A stretch of DNA of 64,000 nucleotides from an uncultured Candidatus Saccharibacteria bacterium (GTDB lineage Bacteria > Patescibacteriota > Saccharimonadia > Saccharimonadales > Saccharimonadaceae). The translations under genes and the position numbers were made by a program. The stretch is taken from NCBI GenBank assembly GCA_946548715.1, contig CAMNPZ010000001.1:1-64000 (forward strand), written 5' to 3'. Within the stretch, counting starts at the first letter, position 1. Every line of letters begins with the position of its first letter. Below, in pieces: positions 44,788 to 54,289 of this stretch. The notes beneath the pieces were generated by a model that saw only the letters and a list, made by a program, of their open reading frames with translations, did no database searches and was not told where the DNA came from.

Positions 44788-45252
44788 TTATTCAGCCTTT
44801 TTCTCAGGTTTCTTTAAGATTGCCACCTTCTTAAACGACCCACCAGCCTTTTTAATGGCTTCGATGGCCGATTTCGAAGCAAACTGTGTTTCAAGTTCAA
44901 CCTTCGACTTTAGCTCACCGCGCGAGATTACCTTCACCTTCACGTAAGGAGACGAAATCAAATCAGCCTCAGCTAGCTTCAAGTTATCAACCTTACCAGA
45001 TAGCTCATTCAAACGATCAGTGTAGACCACCTCGGCCTTAGTATGGAAAGACTTAAACCCTTTTAACTTCGGCACAGCTTGCATAATTGCACGTTGACCG
45101 CCCATGAATCCTACCGGCATCTTGCGATGACCGGTACGAGCCTTCTGGCCCTTGGTGCCACGACCAGCCGTTTTACCTTGGCCAGCCGCAATACCGCGGC
45201 CTTTACGACTCGGACGCGTATTCTTCTCTACGATTAAATCATTGTATTTCAT
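44788..45252 (-). CDS. rplO: 50S ribosomal protein L15
   Basis: uL15 of the large subunit (154 aa). The N-terminal RKGRGIAAGQGKTAGRGTKGQ and the GFMGGQ motif are diagnostic. Its ATG overlaps the rpsE stop in TAATG. No rpmD (uL30) lies between rpsE and this gene, and no secY/adk follows, unlike the standard spc operon. Confidence 0.97.
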   Translation of the reverse strand: MKYNDLIVEKNTRPSRKGRGIAAGQGKTAGRGTKGQKARTGHRKMPVGFMGGQRAIMQAVPKLKGFKSFHTKAEVVYTDRLNELSGKVDNLKLAEADLISSPYVKVKVISRGELKSKVELETQFASKSAIEAIKKAGGSFKKVAILKKPEKKAE

Positions 45253-46067
45253 TACTTGTCCTCCTTCTTAGCGGACTTCTTTGCGGTTGTCTTGGCAGTG
45301 GCCTTCTCTTTAGTGTCAGCCTTTTTAGCTGCAACCTTTTTCTTGGCTTCAGTCTTCTTAGTTGCAACCTTTTCTTTCACTTCAGCCTTTTTAGCCTCAG
45401 TCCCCTTCTTAGTCTCCTCTTTGTCAGCTGCTTTCTTTACTGGCATCGGCTTGCCTTCATAAGCCACCCACTTCTCGCGAGGCATCTGAGCTTTCAAGCC
45501 TTCAATTACAGCGTAAGCTATATTGACCTTATTGGTAGAACCAAGCGACTTCGAAATCAAGTTTTTGACTCCAGTCAAACCTACGATAGAACGTACCGTA
45601 CCACCGGCAATAATACCAGTACCAGGTGCCGCAGGTTTCATTAATACATCTGCACCAGTCACCTTGGTACGAGACTCATGGCAAATTGTCTCGCCATTCA
45701 TATTAAATGTAATCATTGACTTCTTTGCCTTACGGGTAGCCTTATTGACGGCCGTCGTCACATCGTTGCCCTTAGCAACACCAATACCAACTTTATTCTT
45801 GTGGTTACCAATTGCTACTAGTGCTTTAAAGCGCATTCTACGACCACCAGCCACTGTACGTGACACGCGGTCTACTGCAATCGTGATTTCATCAAATTCC
45901 TTTGGTCCAGCGTCTGCACGCACTCTATCGCGACGGTTGCGACGGTTCATTCTCTTTCCAGCAATATCACGCACTTGCTTGGTTGCTGCAACCTTGTCCT
46001 CCATCTTAAGAGTACCAGATTTATTGATTACTCTCGGAGCTTTATTTGTATTATTATTCTCTGGCAT
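45252..46067 (-). CDS. rpsE: 30S ribosomal protein S5
   Basis: uS5 (271 aa) with the double-stranded RNA-binding-like N-domain and S5 C-domain (RRMRFKALVAIGNHKNKVGIGVAKG). The start at 46067 (MPENNNT) comes one base after the rplR stop; the longer frame to 46112 would overlap rplR. Both ends are extended: a ~45-aa N-terminal arm and a ~75-aa Lys/Ala/Glu-rich C-terminal tail of KKAEVKEK-type repeats. Usual length is about 165. Confidence 0.96.
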   Translation of the reverse strand: MPENNNTNKAPRVINKSGTLKMEDKVAATKQVRDIAGKRMNRRNRRDRVRADAGPKEFDEITIAVDRVSRTVAGGRRMRFKALVAIGNHKNKVGIGVAKGNDVTTAVNKATRKAKKSMITFNMNGETICHESRTKVTGADVLMKPAAPGTGIIAGGTVRSIVGLTGVKNLISKSLGSTNKVNIAYAVIEGLKAQMPREKWVAYEGKPMPVKKAADKEETKKGTEAKKAEVKEKVATKKTEAKKKVAAKKADTKEKATAKTTAKKSAKKEDK

Positions 46068-46068
46068 A

Positions 46069-46398
46069 TTAGAACTCCAATCCTTCTTTGCGGGCCGCTT
46101 CAGCAAGTGCACTCATTCGGCCTGCGTATAGTTTAGCGCCACGATCAAATACTACTTTCGAGACCTTAGCTGCTTTGGCTTTCTTGGCGATTTCCGCGCC
46201 AATCTTTGCAGCTTTTTCTGTCATCGTACCAGTGGTTTTAGTACCAACTGTCGTAGCATATGCTAGTGTCGTTTTCTTGTCATCGTCAATTACCTGAGCG
46301 GTAATATGTACATTCGAAAAATGTACTGTAAGGCGTGGCCTTTCACTTGTACCGTGAATCTTTGCACGAGTACGCTTGGCTCTGTATTCAGCTTTCAT
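46069..46398 (-). CDS. rplR: 50S ribosomal protein L18
   Basis: uL18, binds 5S rRNA (109 aa). Typical RLTVHFSNVHITAQVID and FDRGAKLYAGRMSALAEAAR blocks. Its ATG overlaps the rplF stop in TAATG. Confidence 0.97.
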   Translation of the reverse strand: MKAEYRAKRTRAKIHGTSERPRLTVHFSNVHITAQVIDDDKKTTLAYATTVGTKTTGTMTEKAAKIGAEIAKKAKAAKVSKVVFDRGAKLYAGRMSALAEAARKEGLEF

Positions 46399-46934
46399 TA
46401 TTTCTTACCCGCCTTTCCTGCCTTACGAAGTATCACTTCGTCGACATATTTAATACCTTTACCCTTGTAAGGTTCAGGCTTCTTCAAAGCACGGATTTCT
46501 GCCGCTACCTGACCGACTTTTTGTTTGTCGATGCCAGATACGGTAATTTCCATCTTGTTGGTAGCAAGTTGCACACCTTCTGGAGCTGTGTATTTCACTG
46601 GGTGTGAAAAACCAAGCGCCATTTCAATCTGCTGACCGCCGCCAGACAAACGGAAACCGACTCCGTTGATTTCTAGTTTTTTCTCATAGCCCTTGGTTAC
46701 ACCAACTACTGCGTTATTAAGTAACGCACGTTGGAGACCATGCCAAGCTCGAGATTTCGGCTCGTCATCCTCACGGGTGACACGAACCTCTGTTCCTTCA
46801 ACCGTAGTTTTAGTCTTCGGTTGCACCGGCACAATGAGTTGACCCTTCGGGCCCGCAACAGTAATCTCGCTGTCGCCGACCGTAATTGTCACTCCTGCCG
46901 GAATTTCGATAGGTTGTTTTCCGATACGACTCAT
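46398..46934 (-). CDS. rplF: 50S ribosomal protein L6
   Basis: uL6 (178 aa). Starts MSRIGKQPIEIPAGV and ends with PEPYKGKGIKYVDEVILRKAGKAGKK, both classic. First gene of the distal half of the cluster, with its own extended -10 promoter (46966-46974), so this half is transcribed independently of the S10 part from which the adhesin gene separates it. Confidence 0.98.
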   Translation of the reverse strand: MSRIGKQPIEIPAGVTITVGDSEITVAGPKGQLIVPVQPKTKTTVEGTEVRVTREDDEPKSRAWHGLQRALLNNAVVGVTKGYEKKLEINGVGFRLSGGGQQIEMALGFSHPVKYTAPEGVQLATNKMEITVSGIDKQKVGQVAAEIRALKKPEPYKGKGIKYVDEVILRKAGKAGKK

Positions 46935-46965
46935 ATCTTCCCTTTGTTAAACTAATATTCCCACC

Positions 46966-46974
46966 ATTATACCA
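46966..46974 (-). promoter_or_regulatory. rplF-rplR-rpsE-rplO promoter, extended -10
   Basis: Minus-strand TGGTATAAT, about 30-nt leader with AAGGGAAG before the rplF ATG. Confidence 0.65.
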
Positions 46975-46996
46975 CAAATCCTCTTAAGATGCAACA

Positions 46997-47025
46997 AAAC
47001 ACACCTAGTTTACCTAGGTGTGTTT
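46997..47025 (-). terminator. Intrinsic terminator after the adhesin gene
   Basis: Stem ACACACCTAG / CTAGGTGTGT with flanking AAA and TTTT, 18 nt after the adhesin stop on the minus strand. Confidence 0.85.
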
Positions 47026-47042
47026 TATGCTTGAAGTACTGC

Positions 47043-50000
47043 TTATTTACGTTTCGCGAACTTTGTAGCGCCTAGCAAGGTCACTGTACTTACCACTATC
47101 GCAACAAACAGCACAAAGGTGTTATCCACCACCGCTTCGCGCCCTTCAGATTCTACCACTCGCGTAGCCCGACCAGTCTCCGGAGCTTCAAATGGTACCT
47201 CTTCACCACCACATCCACCTTCTAGGCACGGATCGATAATTTCGTACTGGTTCTCAACCTCAATCACCGCTTCATCGTACTTCAAGACTTCAATCACCTC
47301 ACCATCACCATACGACGTCAAAGTGTAATTATCTACTTCCGCGTTCTCTTCCACCACCATATATGCACCAACCGGAATTTCGGCCTCTACCGGACAAATC
47401 GCCACCCCATCCGAAATCTCACAATCATTTGCAAAACTCAACGTCAACTCGCCATCGACGCCAAAGTCTTCAGGACCTACCACGATAAGGGTCAAGTCCT
47501 GCAATTTCTCAGCATCAATGCCAGAGAACAGCTTCACTACCGTCAATGAACCAGCCATGCTCCGATTATTCGTCACCGTCATCGACAAATTCGCCTCATC
47601 CCATACAAACTCTTCATCGCCATCTTTTGCAAACTCACAGTTCTTCACGAAAGTATTAGTCATTGTTGTCTCATCCGCTTTTGAAAGTTCCGATGCGCAA
47701 CTCACGGCCACCGTCGCTGAACCTTCCACCAAGTCGTAACCATACCATGTATCTGTTTCCGCAATCTCATACTTGAAGCTTTCTTCCTTCTGATCAGCCG
47801 ACACCGGTACTTCCACCGTAATTTGTCCATTTTCATCCGTCACATACTCTTCGCCGTTTATCGTAAATACCACACCTTCCATCGCATCACCATCATCGTC
47901 AACCTTACTCAGGACAAACTCTTTCTCACCTTCATACTCAATCTTCTCTTCAGCTGGCGTCCAAGTATTCGTCACCGTCAAGGCATCCGCGTTTTCTGCC
48001 GTCCACTTACCTTCAAGCAATTCGCCATTATAGACGTATAGCGTATCATCATTAGCGCCGCCCAAGGTCCCCTCGCCAATACCAGTCTCTTTCACTGTAT
48101 AGGTAATCTCTTCGCCCTGATTTGCATACACCAGCACCGTCACCGCTTCCGACTCCCACTCACCATAGCCATTACCATCCAAACGAATCGTCTGCACCTC
48201 GTCATTCTTATCATTTGACAGTTCCACCGTGATAAATGTTGGTGCCACCGACGGCAATACTTCGCTATCCACATTCCATACTTTCTTAAACTTCAATTCT
48301 TTCGTCTCAGGCTCATGTGTATTTGTAAACGTAAACACACCATCTGTCATTTTCCCACCATCCGACTCATATCCGGCCACATTTTCTTCAACCACCGAGT
48401 ATACATATTCAGTCGCATCTTCGTCTGCTCGTGGCAGATCCGTCCATTCATACGCCCAATCCTCAGCCGCCAAAGTCGTGGTACGATACGACTCACCATT
48501 ACGTAGCAGCGTTACCCCAAGTCCTTCCGGACGTGCTCCATCGCGATCGTCATCATCTTCCCAAACCTTCGCTACCTTATAATGTACATCGCGAATCTTC
48601 TCATAAGTGTTCTTAATCGTAAACTTCGCTTCTGCGGCTTTTTCTACCGCTTTCGCCTTGTCATTTTCGCCAGTCACTGTCAAGGTCAGTAGCCCATCAA
48701 ACTCCGCACCCGACTCCACTACCTTATATTCACCAGTTGGGATTTTACCGGTCAAAGCGTACTCGTATACACCTTCTTTAACCTTCGTAAACTTATCAAA
48801 TGCAATCTCCTGCGTCTCGAAATCTTCCGGTCCAGTTACGGTAAACTTCAATCCATTATTACGTAAAGCCGTTCCCGAAATACCAGCCGTCTCTTTCCGA
48901 ATCACTAGCGACGTCGCCAAGCTTCGTTCATTCACTACTTTCACAGTTCCCGTCTCACCATTCCATTCAAACGCTTCCGCGCCGTCTTCTGATAGTTCAC
49001 AAGTCTTTGTATAAGCATTTACTAGCTTCTCCGCATCCGCACTGGCAAACTTACTCGTACAGCTCACCGTTACAGTCGCAGTGCCCTCCACTAAATCATA
49101 TCCTTCACGTGTCGACTTCTCGCTAATCTCGTACTCAAAGGTTTCTTCTTTCTTCTCATTGTCCACTGGCACCGTAACCTTAATTTCGCCATTCGCATCA
49201 GTCGTATAATCATCGCCACCTATCGTAAACACTACACCTTCCATCACCTTGCCGTCGCCGTCGTATTTCTTAATACCAAACTCAGCCTTACCCTCAAATA
49301 CAATTTCCTCAGTTGGCTTCGTCCAAGTGTTTGTTACTTCGTATCCGTCTATACTCTTCTCCCACTGCCCTTTCAAACTGTCACCATCGTACATTACGAT
49401 AATGCTCTTACCTTCATCGAACCCAGTCTCGCCTAGCTTCGACTCTTCTACTGAATAAGTAATCTCTTTGCCACCTTCATTCTTCAATAACCCAGTAAAC
49501 GTCCATTTCCATTCATTCGCTGCCGAAATCGGTACCGGTTCGCCTACCATCCATTTTTCTTTCTCACCTGCATCATTCGTCACTTCGCCATACAATTCAA
49601 CCGTAATCGTATCTGGTCTAGCCAGTTCATTACCTTCACCCGCCCAAATCTTCTGCACCGTCAAATCACCATCGTCATTATATAGTGCCGGCTCATGCTC
49701 ATTCGTAATCACACCGTCAGATACAGTTACAGTATAATCATCGTCACCAGTAAACTCCGTACATTCAATCGCATCACCAGAGCCCTTGCAGGTAGAAGCT
49801 TCCACGATTTCATAGTTAATCGTCTCACCATCAGCATTTTTCTCCGGCAAATTCGAGAATGCGTAATCATCCTTATCCTCAAGCGCCAAAGCTTCATAAG
49901 CTACAAACTTACCCTCATCATTCTTTACTGCCACGAAATAGCCCTTGTAGTTCTTGCGTAGCCCATCTCTGTCTGCATCATCATTCCACACCTTCGCCGC

Positions 50001-53000
50001 CGTCACGTCCGTAGTCTTATACTCATTCGTAAACGTATCTTCATAATCCGACACCATCAAATCAATTTTGCCAGTCTCAGTATTATATGATACTGCCACC
50101 GTTAGTGAAATACCTTCAGCCGTATCTCCGACCGCTTCCACACTTGGCACATCGAATGACTCTGTTACCGTATAAGTGTAAGTATGCCCCACATCTTTAT
50201 TGGTAAACTTAATCCGACCAAAGCCAACTGTTTGGTTTTCCTTATTAGCCGTAATCGTAGTCTCTTTCGGCATTGGCGCGCCCTCGCTACCAGAAATCGT
50301 AAAGTTGAATTCATCCGTACTTCGCCAATCACGTCCCTGCAAGTTCTTCGTAAACTCTAACTCACCTTCCTTACCGCCATAAGTATTATCGCCTTCATAT
50401 ATATTATATATGGTTCGAGAAGCCTTCGAATAAGTCTTCGAAACCAGTCCAAGCGTACCATCACCATTATCTTTAACTTCGAGCGTCACCACGATATCTT
50501 CGTCACCTTCTAATCGCGAGACGCCATCACGGAATAAACTATTGCCATCCTCATCGGTCGTCTTCTCTGTAATTGTGTAAGTATAAGTGCCAGCATCGGT
50601 GATAGTTGGGACAAATTCCGCCGTGTCTCCCGACAGTGTCAGTGGCTTACTTTCTACAGTTTCGCCATTACCAGTCATCACGAAGGTAAACTGATCCGAA
50701 GCAATCCAGAACGGTTCGTATCCGCTCGCGAACGCCTTAAGTGCCAGAATCTTCGCATCATCCGGATCAAGTGGCGTAACAGCATAATCATTAGTAAACT
50801 CTTCTTCATTGTCGCCTTTTTTGATTGTACCAGTCTTCGTAGTTTCGGCACCCTGGTTAAATCCAGGCTTAGCCGCTTCTATGATTTCGTAAGTCCAACC
50901 AGCCGGAATATTCTTGATTTCGCAAGTCTCGTTATGCTTAACGGCCTTACAAGTCTCCGCATCAGTTCGTACTGGATTAGTGTCGCCTGCCTTCTCGTAG
51001 AAGTTCACCGTAAAGCTAAACTCTTTCTCTTGCGCTTTCTGCAGATCACCACTTGTAGCTGTCACGGTTTTCTTAATAATCAAATCACCCGATTCGAGAT
51101 AATTCGTTACCGTAGCCTGTGCACTAGCATTGCCGTATACTTCATTTACACCCTGCTTATTATCACTACCGTCGTACATTACCACTTCGTAATCAATTTG
51201 GTTTCTTGTGTAACCAGCCGGCAAAGTCTCCGTCACTGTATAGGTAGTACCAGTAGGCATATCCTGAATCCTGATTTTCTGGTTCACTTTGATTTTCTCG
51301 GTAATCGTGCCACCAGTATAAGTAGTCTTATCGGTGCGCTCCTTCACTGAGCCATCGGGATTATAAGTGTAAACACGGTAAACACCAGTTTCTTCGCTAA
51401 GATTTATCGTAATTTCATATTCATCCTCAATCGTAGTATCTTCTTTATCGTTATTAATTACGGTTTTACCGACTAGAATACCACCATTTAAGGTATTTTC
51501 AGCCGATAGCTTGGTCAACATTTCTTCGTCGATTTCAGCCGACTTGCCGTCCTCACTAAACACCACATCGTGAATCTTGCCACCCTCACCGATAATCATT
51601 GGGTGATAAAGTCTTTTGGTGATATGATAATGATTTGTACCATCATCAGTTAAGGTATAGCTCTCATCAAAGAGATAGTCGTGGCCTTCTTCAAGTACAA
51701 CATATTCGTCACTGCCAACCGTCACTACTCGACCCAGGTTCCTCAGCTCTTCAGTCTCCGCAGTCAGTTTCTTCATTACACCCGGTGCCACCGCGTAAGT
51801 GTAACTATTCTTCCATTCATCCGCACTAGCGCCCTGCTTATTGAAGACAAAAGTCCTTACTTCTTCATCATCAACTTTAAGCTTTAAAGTAATCTCTTTA
51901 ATATCATCACGCTGACTTGGGTCCATCTCATCTGCCCAAAGTTTCGTCACTTCAAGCTTAGTTTCAGGCAAATCAGTCGGGCCACGTTCCTCGGTAAAAT
52001 CAATCGGCACCGATATTTCCGAATATTCAGTTTCACCAGTATCTTCGTTCTTCGTAGCGGTTCTGAATCTAAACGTCGCTACACTGTTAGTAATAAGCCT
52101 AAAGCTCCCATCCTCTTTTTCGCCCAGACCAAACTTCGCAAGGTCCGACTCGCTACAAGCTTCCCTACCGTCATTTCTAATCGCCGCGATACAATCCATC
52201 GCTTCCTGGCTCGGCCAAACCGTAAAGGTCACCGAAGCTTTCTCACCATTTTTCAAAGTCTTGTGCTCGCCCGGATTCCAATGTACGCTTCCACCTTCAA
52301 ACGTCGCTCCAGTCCAATCGTCTCCCCACGATTCTGGCACGTCATAACGGAAATTCCCAGCCGTACCATCAACTTCTGTCGAAGTCGCCGGCGTGATACC
52401 ATCTTCGATTTGAAGGTCGGCCACCGAAAGACCCATTTTAATCTTATCTACAATCTCCGCAAAGGCCGCATTTAGTGCAGTCTGATCAGTGGCGTCATAA
52501 TATGTACCACCAATATTGCGCATGTTAGTAGCATCACCAAACGCACCAACAGCGTACAGTTCCTTATTATCATCAGCAACAATCAAATCAGCAATTTCCT
52601 TCGCTGCATTGAAATTCCTATGTGGACTCGGGTCAGTTTGACCATTGCCCCAGACCGAACATTGAGTATTCCAATTCTGTCGATGATCACTTCTACAGCC
52701 ATCGCCATCGAAATAACCCGCACCATATTGGCGCTCACGATAGGTTGGATTACCATCAGAAACGAATATAATATAAGTTTTGTCGTTATCGCCAAACGAA
52801 ATATTATTAGCTGTTGTTAATGCAGCTTCCCAGTTTGTGCCACCGTTATCATCCGTAGCATCGACCCATGAACTAAAGGTATCATAATCCGTAGTTGGAG
52901 ATTCGTGTGTCGTGTTGGTTTTTATAAACGTTGAGAAATCAACAAATGACATCTCTACCACATCCTCAAGTCCAGGAGTGTTAGGGTCATTTTGCGAAAG

Positions 53001-53339
53001 AAGTTCGTTGGCTAAACCATTCACGGCAGATTTAGCTACCGCCAAACGTGTACTTTGTCCAGCTGAATCACCCATACTACCAGACGAATCGAACACCACC
53101 ACCACATTTGCCTTGGTCGCATCCGTCTTCTGGCTTGACACGCCCTCAATCTCGAGCGTGATGTCGTAGGTACCATCGTTGTTGGAATGGACCTTTTTTA
53201 GACTTTTTGGAATGTTTTCCTCCTCCGGCACAATTCCAGCCGGTTCATCCGCATAGGTGCTCGCGAAAGTTATTGGCAAGGAACCAAAAACCATCACCAC
53301 CGCCGCGAAAATATTGAAAATTTTTCGCTTTAAGCTCAT
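47043..53339 (-). CDS. Giant VWA/Cna-B pilin-like adhesin
   Basis: 2098-aa exported surface protein. Signal peptide about 1-31. VWA domain about 75-300 with the MIDAS parts DSSGSMGDS, GTNWEAAL and VSDGNPT, and an insert with two Cys. Then a long stalk of Ig-like domains: Cna-B type (KVWNDDADRDG, VWEDDDDRDGARP) and FctA/Spy0128-like pilin domains (about 865-1110), ending in repeats of VTNTW/TNEH type. One ~250-aa module is duplicated (starts near 1346 and 1798). The C-terminus has APETG (near 2050), a membrane helix and the tail KFAKRK: a sortase signal variant. Own promoter and terminator; inserted between rpsH and rplF. Likely host-binding. Confidence 0.92.
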   Translation of the reverse strand: MSLKRKIFNIFAAVVMVFGSLPITFASTYADEPAGIVPEEENIPKSLKKVHSNNDGTYDITLEIEGVSSQKTDATKANVVVVFDSSGSMGDSAGQSTRLAVAKSAVNGLANELLSQNDPNTPGLEDVVEMSFVDFSTFIKTNTTHESPTTDYDTFSSWVDATDDNGGTNWEAALTTANNISFGDNDKTYIIFVSDGNPTYRERQYGAGYFDGDGCRSDHRQNWNTQCSVWGNGQTDPSPHRNFNAAKEIADLIVADDNKELYAVGAFGDATNMRNIGGTYYDATDQTALNAAFAEIVDKIKMGLSVADLQIEDGITPATSTEVDGTAGNFRYDVPESWGDDWTGATFEGGSVHWNPGEHKTLKNGEKASVTFTVWPSQEAMDCIAAIRNDGREACSESDLAKFGLGEKEDGSFRLITNSVATFRFRTATKNEDTGETEYSEISVPIDFTEERGPTDLPETKLEVTKLWADEMDPSQRDDIKEITLKLKVDDEEVRTFVFNKQGASADEWKNSYTYAVAPGVMKKLTAETEELRNLGRVVTVGSDEYVVLEEGHDYLFDESYTLTDDGTNHYHITKRLYHPMIIGEGGKIHDVVFSEDGKSAEIDEEMLTKLSAENTLNGGILVGKTVINNDKEDTTIEDEYEITINLSEETGVYRVYTYNPDGSVKERTDKTTYTGGTITEKIKVNQKIRIQDMPTGTTYTVTETLPAGYTRNQIDYEVVMYDGSDNKQGVNEVYGNASAQATVTNYLESGDLIIKKTVTATSGDLQKAQEKEFSFTVNFYEKAGDTNPVRTDAETCKAVKHNETCEIKNIPAGWTYEIIEAAKPGFNQGAETTKTGTIKKGDNEEEFTNDYAVTPLDPDDAKILALKAFASGYEPFWIASDQFTFVMTGNGETVESKPLTLSGDTAEFVPTITDAGTYTYTITEKTTDEDGNSLFRDGVSRLEGDEDIVVTLEVKDNGDGTLGLVSKTYSKASRTIYNIYEGDNTYGGKEGELEFTKNLQGRDWRSTDEFNFTISGSEGAPMPKETTITANKENQTVGFGRIKFTNKDVGHTYTYTVTESFDVPSVEAVGDTAEGISLTVAVSYNTETGKIDLMVSDYEDTFTNEYKTTDVTAAKVWNDDADRDGLRKNYKGYFVAVKNDEGKFVAYEALALEDKDDYAFSNLPEKNADGETINYEIVEASTCKGSGDAIECTEFTGDDDYTVTVSDGVITNEHEPALYNDDGDLTVQKIWAGEGNELARPDTITVELYGEVTNDAGEKEKWMVGEPVPISAANEWKWTFTGLLKNEGGKEITYSVEESKLGETGFDEGKSIIVMYDGDSLKGQWEKSIDGYEVTNTWTKPTEEIVFEGKAEFGIKKYDGDGKVMEGVVFTIGGDDYTTDANGEIKVTVPVDNEKKEETFEYEISEKSTREGYDLVEGTATVTVSCTSKFASADAEKLVNAYTKTCELSEDGAEAFEWNGETGTVKVVNERSLATSLVIRKETAGISGTALRNNGLKFTVTGPEDFETQEIAFDKFTKVKEGVYEYALTGKIPTGEYKVVESGAEFDGLLTLTVTGENDKAKAVEKAAEAKFTIKNTYEKIRDVHYKVAKVWEDDDDRDGARPEGLGVTLLRNGESYRTTTLAAEDWAYEWTDLPRADEDATEYVYSVVEENVAGYESDGGKMTDGVFTFTNTHEPETKELKFKKVWNVDSEVLPSVAPTFITVELSNDKNDEVQTIRLDGNGYGEWESEAVTVLVYANQGEEITYTVKETGIGEGTLGGANDDTLYVYNGELLEGKWTAENADALTVTNTWTPAEEKIEYEGEKEFVLSKVDDDGDAMEGVVFTINGEEYVTDENGQITVEVPVSADQKEESFKYEIAETDTWYGYDLVEGSATVAVSCASELSKADETTMTNTFVKNCEFAKDGDEEFVWDEANLSMTVTNNRSMAGSLTVVKLFSGIDAEKLQDLTLIVVGPEDFGVDGELTLSFANDCEISDGVAICPVEAEIPVGAYMVVEENAEVDNYTLTSYGDGEVIEVLKYDEAVIEVENQYEIIDPCLEGGCGGEEVPFEAPETGRATRVVESEGREAVVDNTFVLFVAIVVSTVTLLGATKFAKRK

Positions 53340-53372
53340 TTTGTACTCCTTCTTCGCTTACTAATTGCCGCC

Positions 53373-53381
53373 ATTATATCA
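53373..53381 (-). promoter_or_regulatory. Adhesin promoter, extended -10
   Basis: Minus-strand TGATATAAT, about 33 nt before the ATG at 53339, with AAGGAGT in the leader. Confidence 0.65.
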
Positions 53382-53474
53382 CGCGTGTCAAACAGAGGCA
53401 ACGATAAGCGCCATCAGAGTAAGCACAAGGTCAAACAAAAAACTCTTGCAGAACCTGTCATTGTTTATGAAATT

Positions 53475-53483
53475 TGATATAAT
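53475..53483 (+). promoter_or_regulatory. Plus-strand promoter in the rpsH-adhesin gap
   Basis: TGATATAAT on the plus strand, facing a hairpin and a terminator with no gene between; see the candidate sRNA. Confidence 0.5.
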
Positions 53484-53486
53484 AAT

Positions 53487-53592
53487 AACGTAAGCAGTAA
53501 ATTCTGTTTACGTTACGTACTCCTTGTTTAATGGCTTCAAGCAAGGGTATCAGAAAAAGAGACCCACTAAAGGTCTCTTTTTCTTGCTTGCT
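53487..53592 (+). ncRNA. Candidate small RNA of about 100 nt
   Basis: Starts just after the plus-strand TGATATAAT. The 5' end folds as AACGTAAGCAG-TAAATT-CTGTTTACGTT (53487-53514, one mismatch), then a ~25-nt single-stranded linker, then an intrinsic terminator (53541-53592). No credible ORF. It lies between two minus-strand genes and opposite in direction to both. Promoter, structure and terminator are seen; expression is inferred. Confidence 0.4.
53541..53592. terminator. Two-way intrinsic terminator after rpsH
   Basis: Perfect 11-bp stem AAAAAGAGACC / GGTCTCTTTTT extended by outer GCAAG / CTTGC pairing. It ends the S10-spc transcript on the minus strand and the candidate sRNA on the plus strand. 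Confidence 0.88.
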
Positions 53593-53601
53593 ACAATTGT
53601 T

Positions 53602-54003
53602 TTACCAAACTTTCACAAGTATCTCACCGCCCAAGCGATTCTTCTTCGCTTCACGACCAGTCATTAAGCCTTTCGAGGTAGATACAATAATCATACCGCG
53701 ACCAGACTTAATCACGGGTAATTCATCGGCCGAAGAATACACGCGACGACCAGGCTTGGAAACCTTACTAATCTCGTTAATTCGAGCGGTAGCACCTGGC
53801 TCGTTGATAACGACGTGAAGCATTCCACGTGGCTCACCAGCTACAATATCAAATGAAGATACATAGCCGTTCTTCGCCAGCACTTCCACCACCCCAGCCT
53901 TCAACTTAGAAGTCGGGACGAGGATTTCATTCTTGGAAACCTTAATCGCATTACGAATACGCGTAATAAGGTCAGCAATTTGATCTGTAGATTGTAATGA
54001 CAT
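53602..54003 (-). CDS. rpsH: 30S ribosomal protein S8
   Basis: uS8 (133 aa). DQIADLITRIRNAIKVSK at the N-terminus and GRGMIIVSTSKGLMTGREA near the C-terminus are diagnostic. Last gene of the proximal S10-spc transcript in this genome, followed by a strong terminator. Confidence 0.97.
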   Translation of the reverse strand: MSLQSTDQIADLITRIRNAIKVSKNEILVPTSKLKAGVVEVLAKNGYVSSFDIVAGEPRGMLHVVINEPGATARINEISKVSKPGRRVYSSADELPVIKSGRGMIIVSTSKGLMTGREAKKNRLGGEILVKVW

Positions 54004-54018
54004 ATTCTCTCCTTTCTC

Positions 54019-54288
54019 CTACCAGCTACTCTTAGTTACACCAGGAATCTCGCCTTTACTTGCTTTTTCCCGGAAATTAATACGTGATAAACCAAATCGG
54101 CGCATATAACCGCGTGGACGACCATCCAACATATCGCGGTTTTTCAGCCTTGTTGGCGACGAATTACGTGGCAACTTCTGAAGACCTTCAAGGTCACCAG
54201 CTGCTTTTAGTTCAGCACGCTTCTTAGCGTATTTTTCATACATTTTCTGTCGTTTTGCGTCACGGAGGACTGCAGACTTCTTAGCCAT
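54019..54288 (-). CDS. rpsN: 30S ribosomal protein S14, zinc-free type
   Basis: uS14 (89 aa). [31 protein letters not shown] is the family core (positions about 54090-54185). It lacks the CxxC pairs of the zinc-binding form, so it is the C-minus type. Confidence 0.97.
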   Translation of the reverse strand: MAKKSAVLRDAKRQKMYEKYAKKRAELKAAGDLEGLQKLPRNSSPTRLKNRDMLDGRPRGYMRRFGLSRINFREKASKGEIPGVTKSSW

Positions 54289-54289
54289 A

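Noticed and set aside
53531-53818. 95-aa plus-strand ORF starting in the candidate sRNA
   Set aside because: It runs through the terminator and then antisense to rpsH; no ribosome site precedes it.
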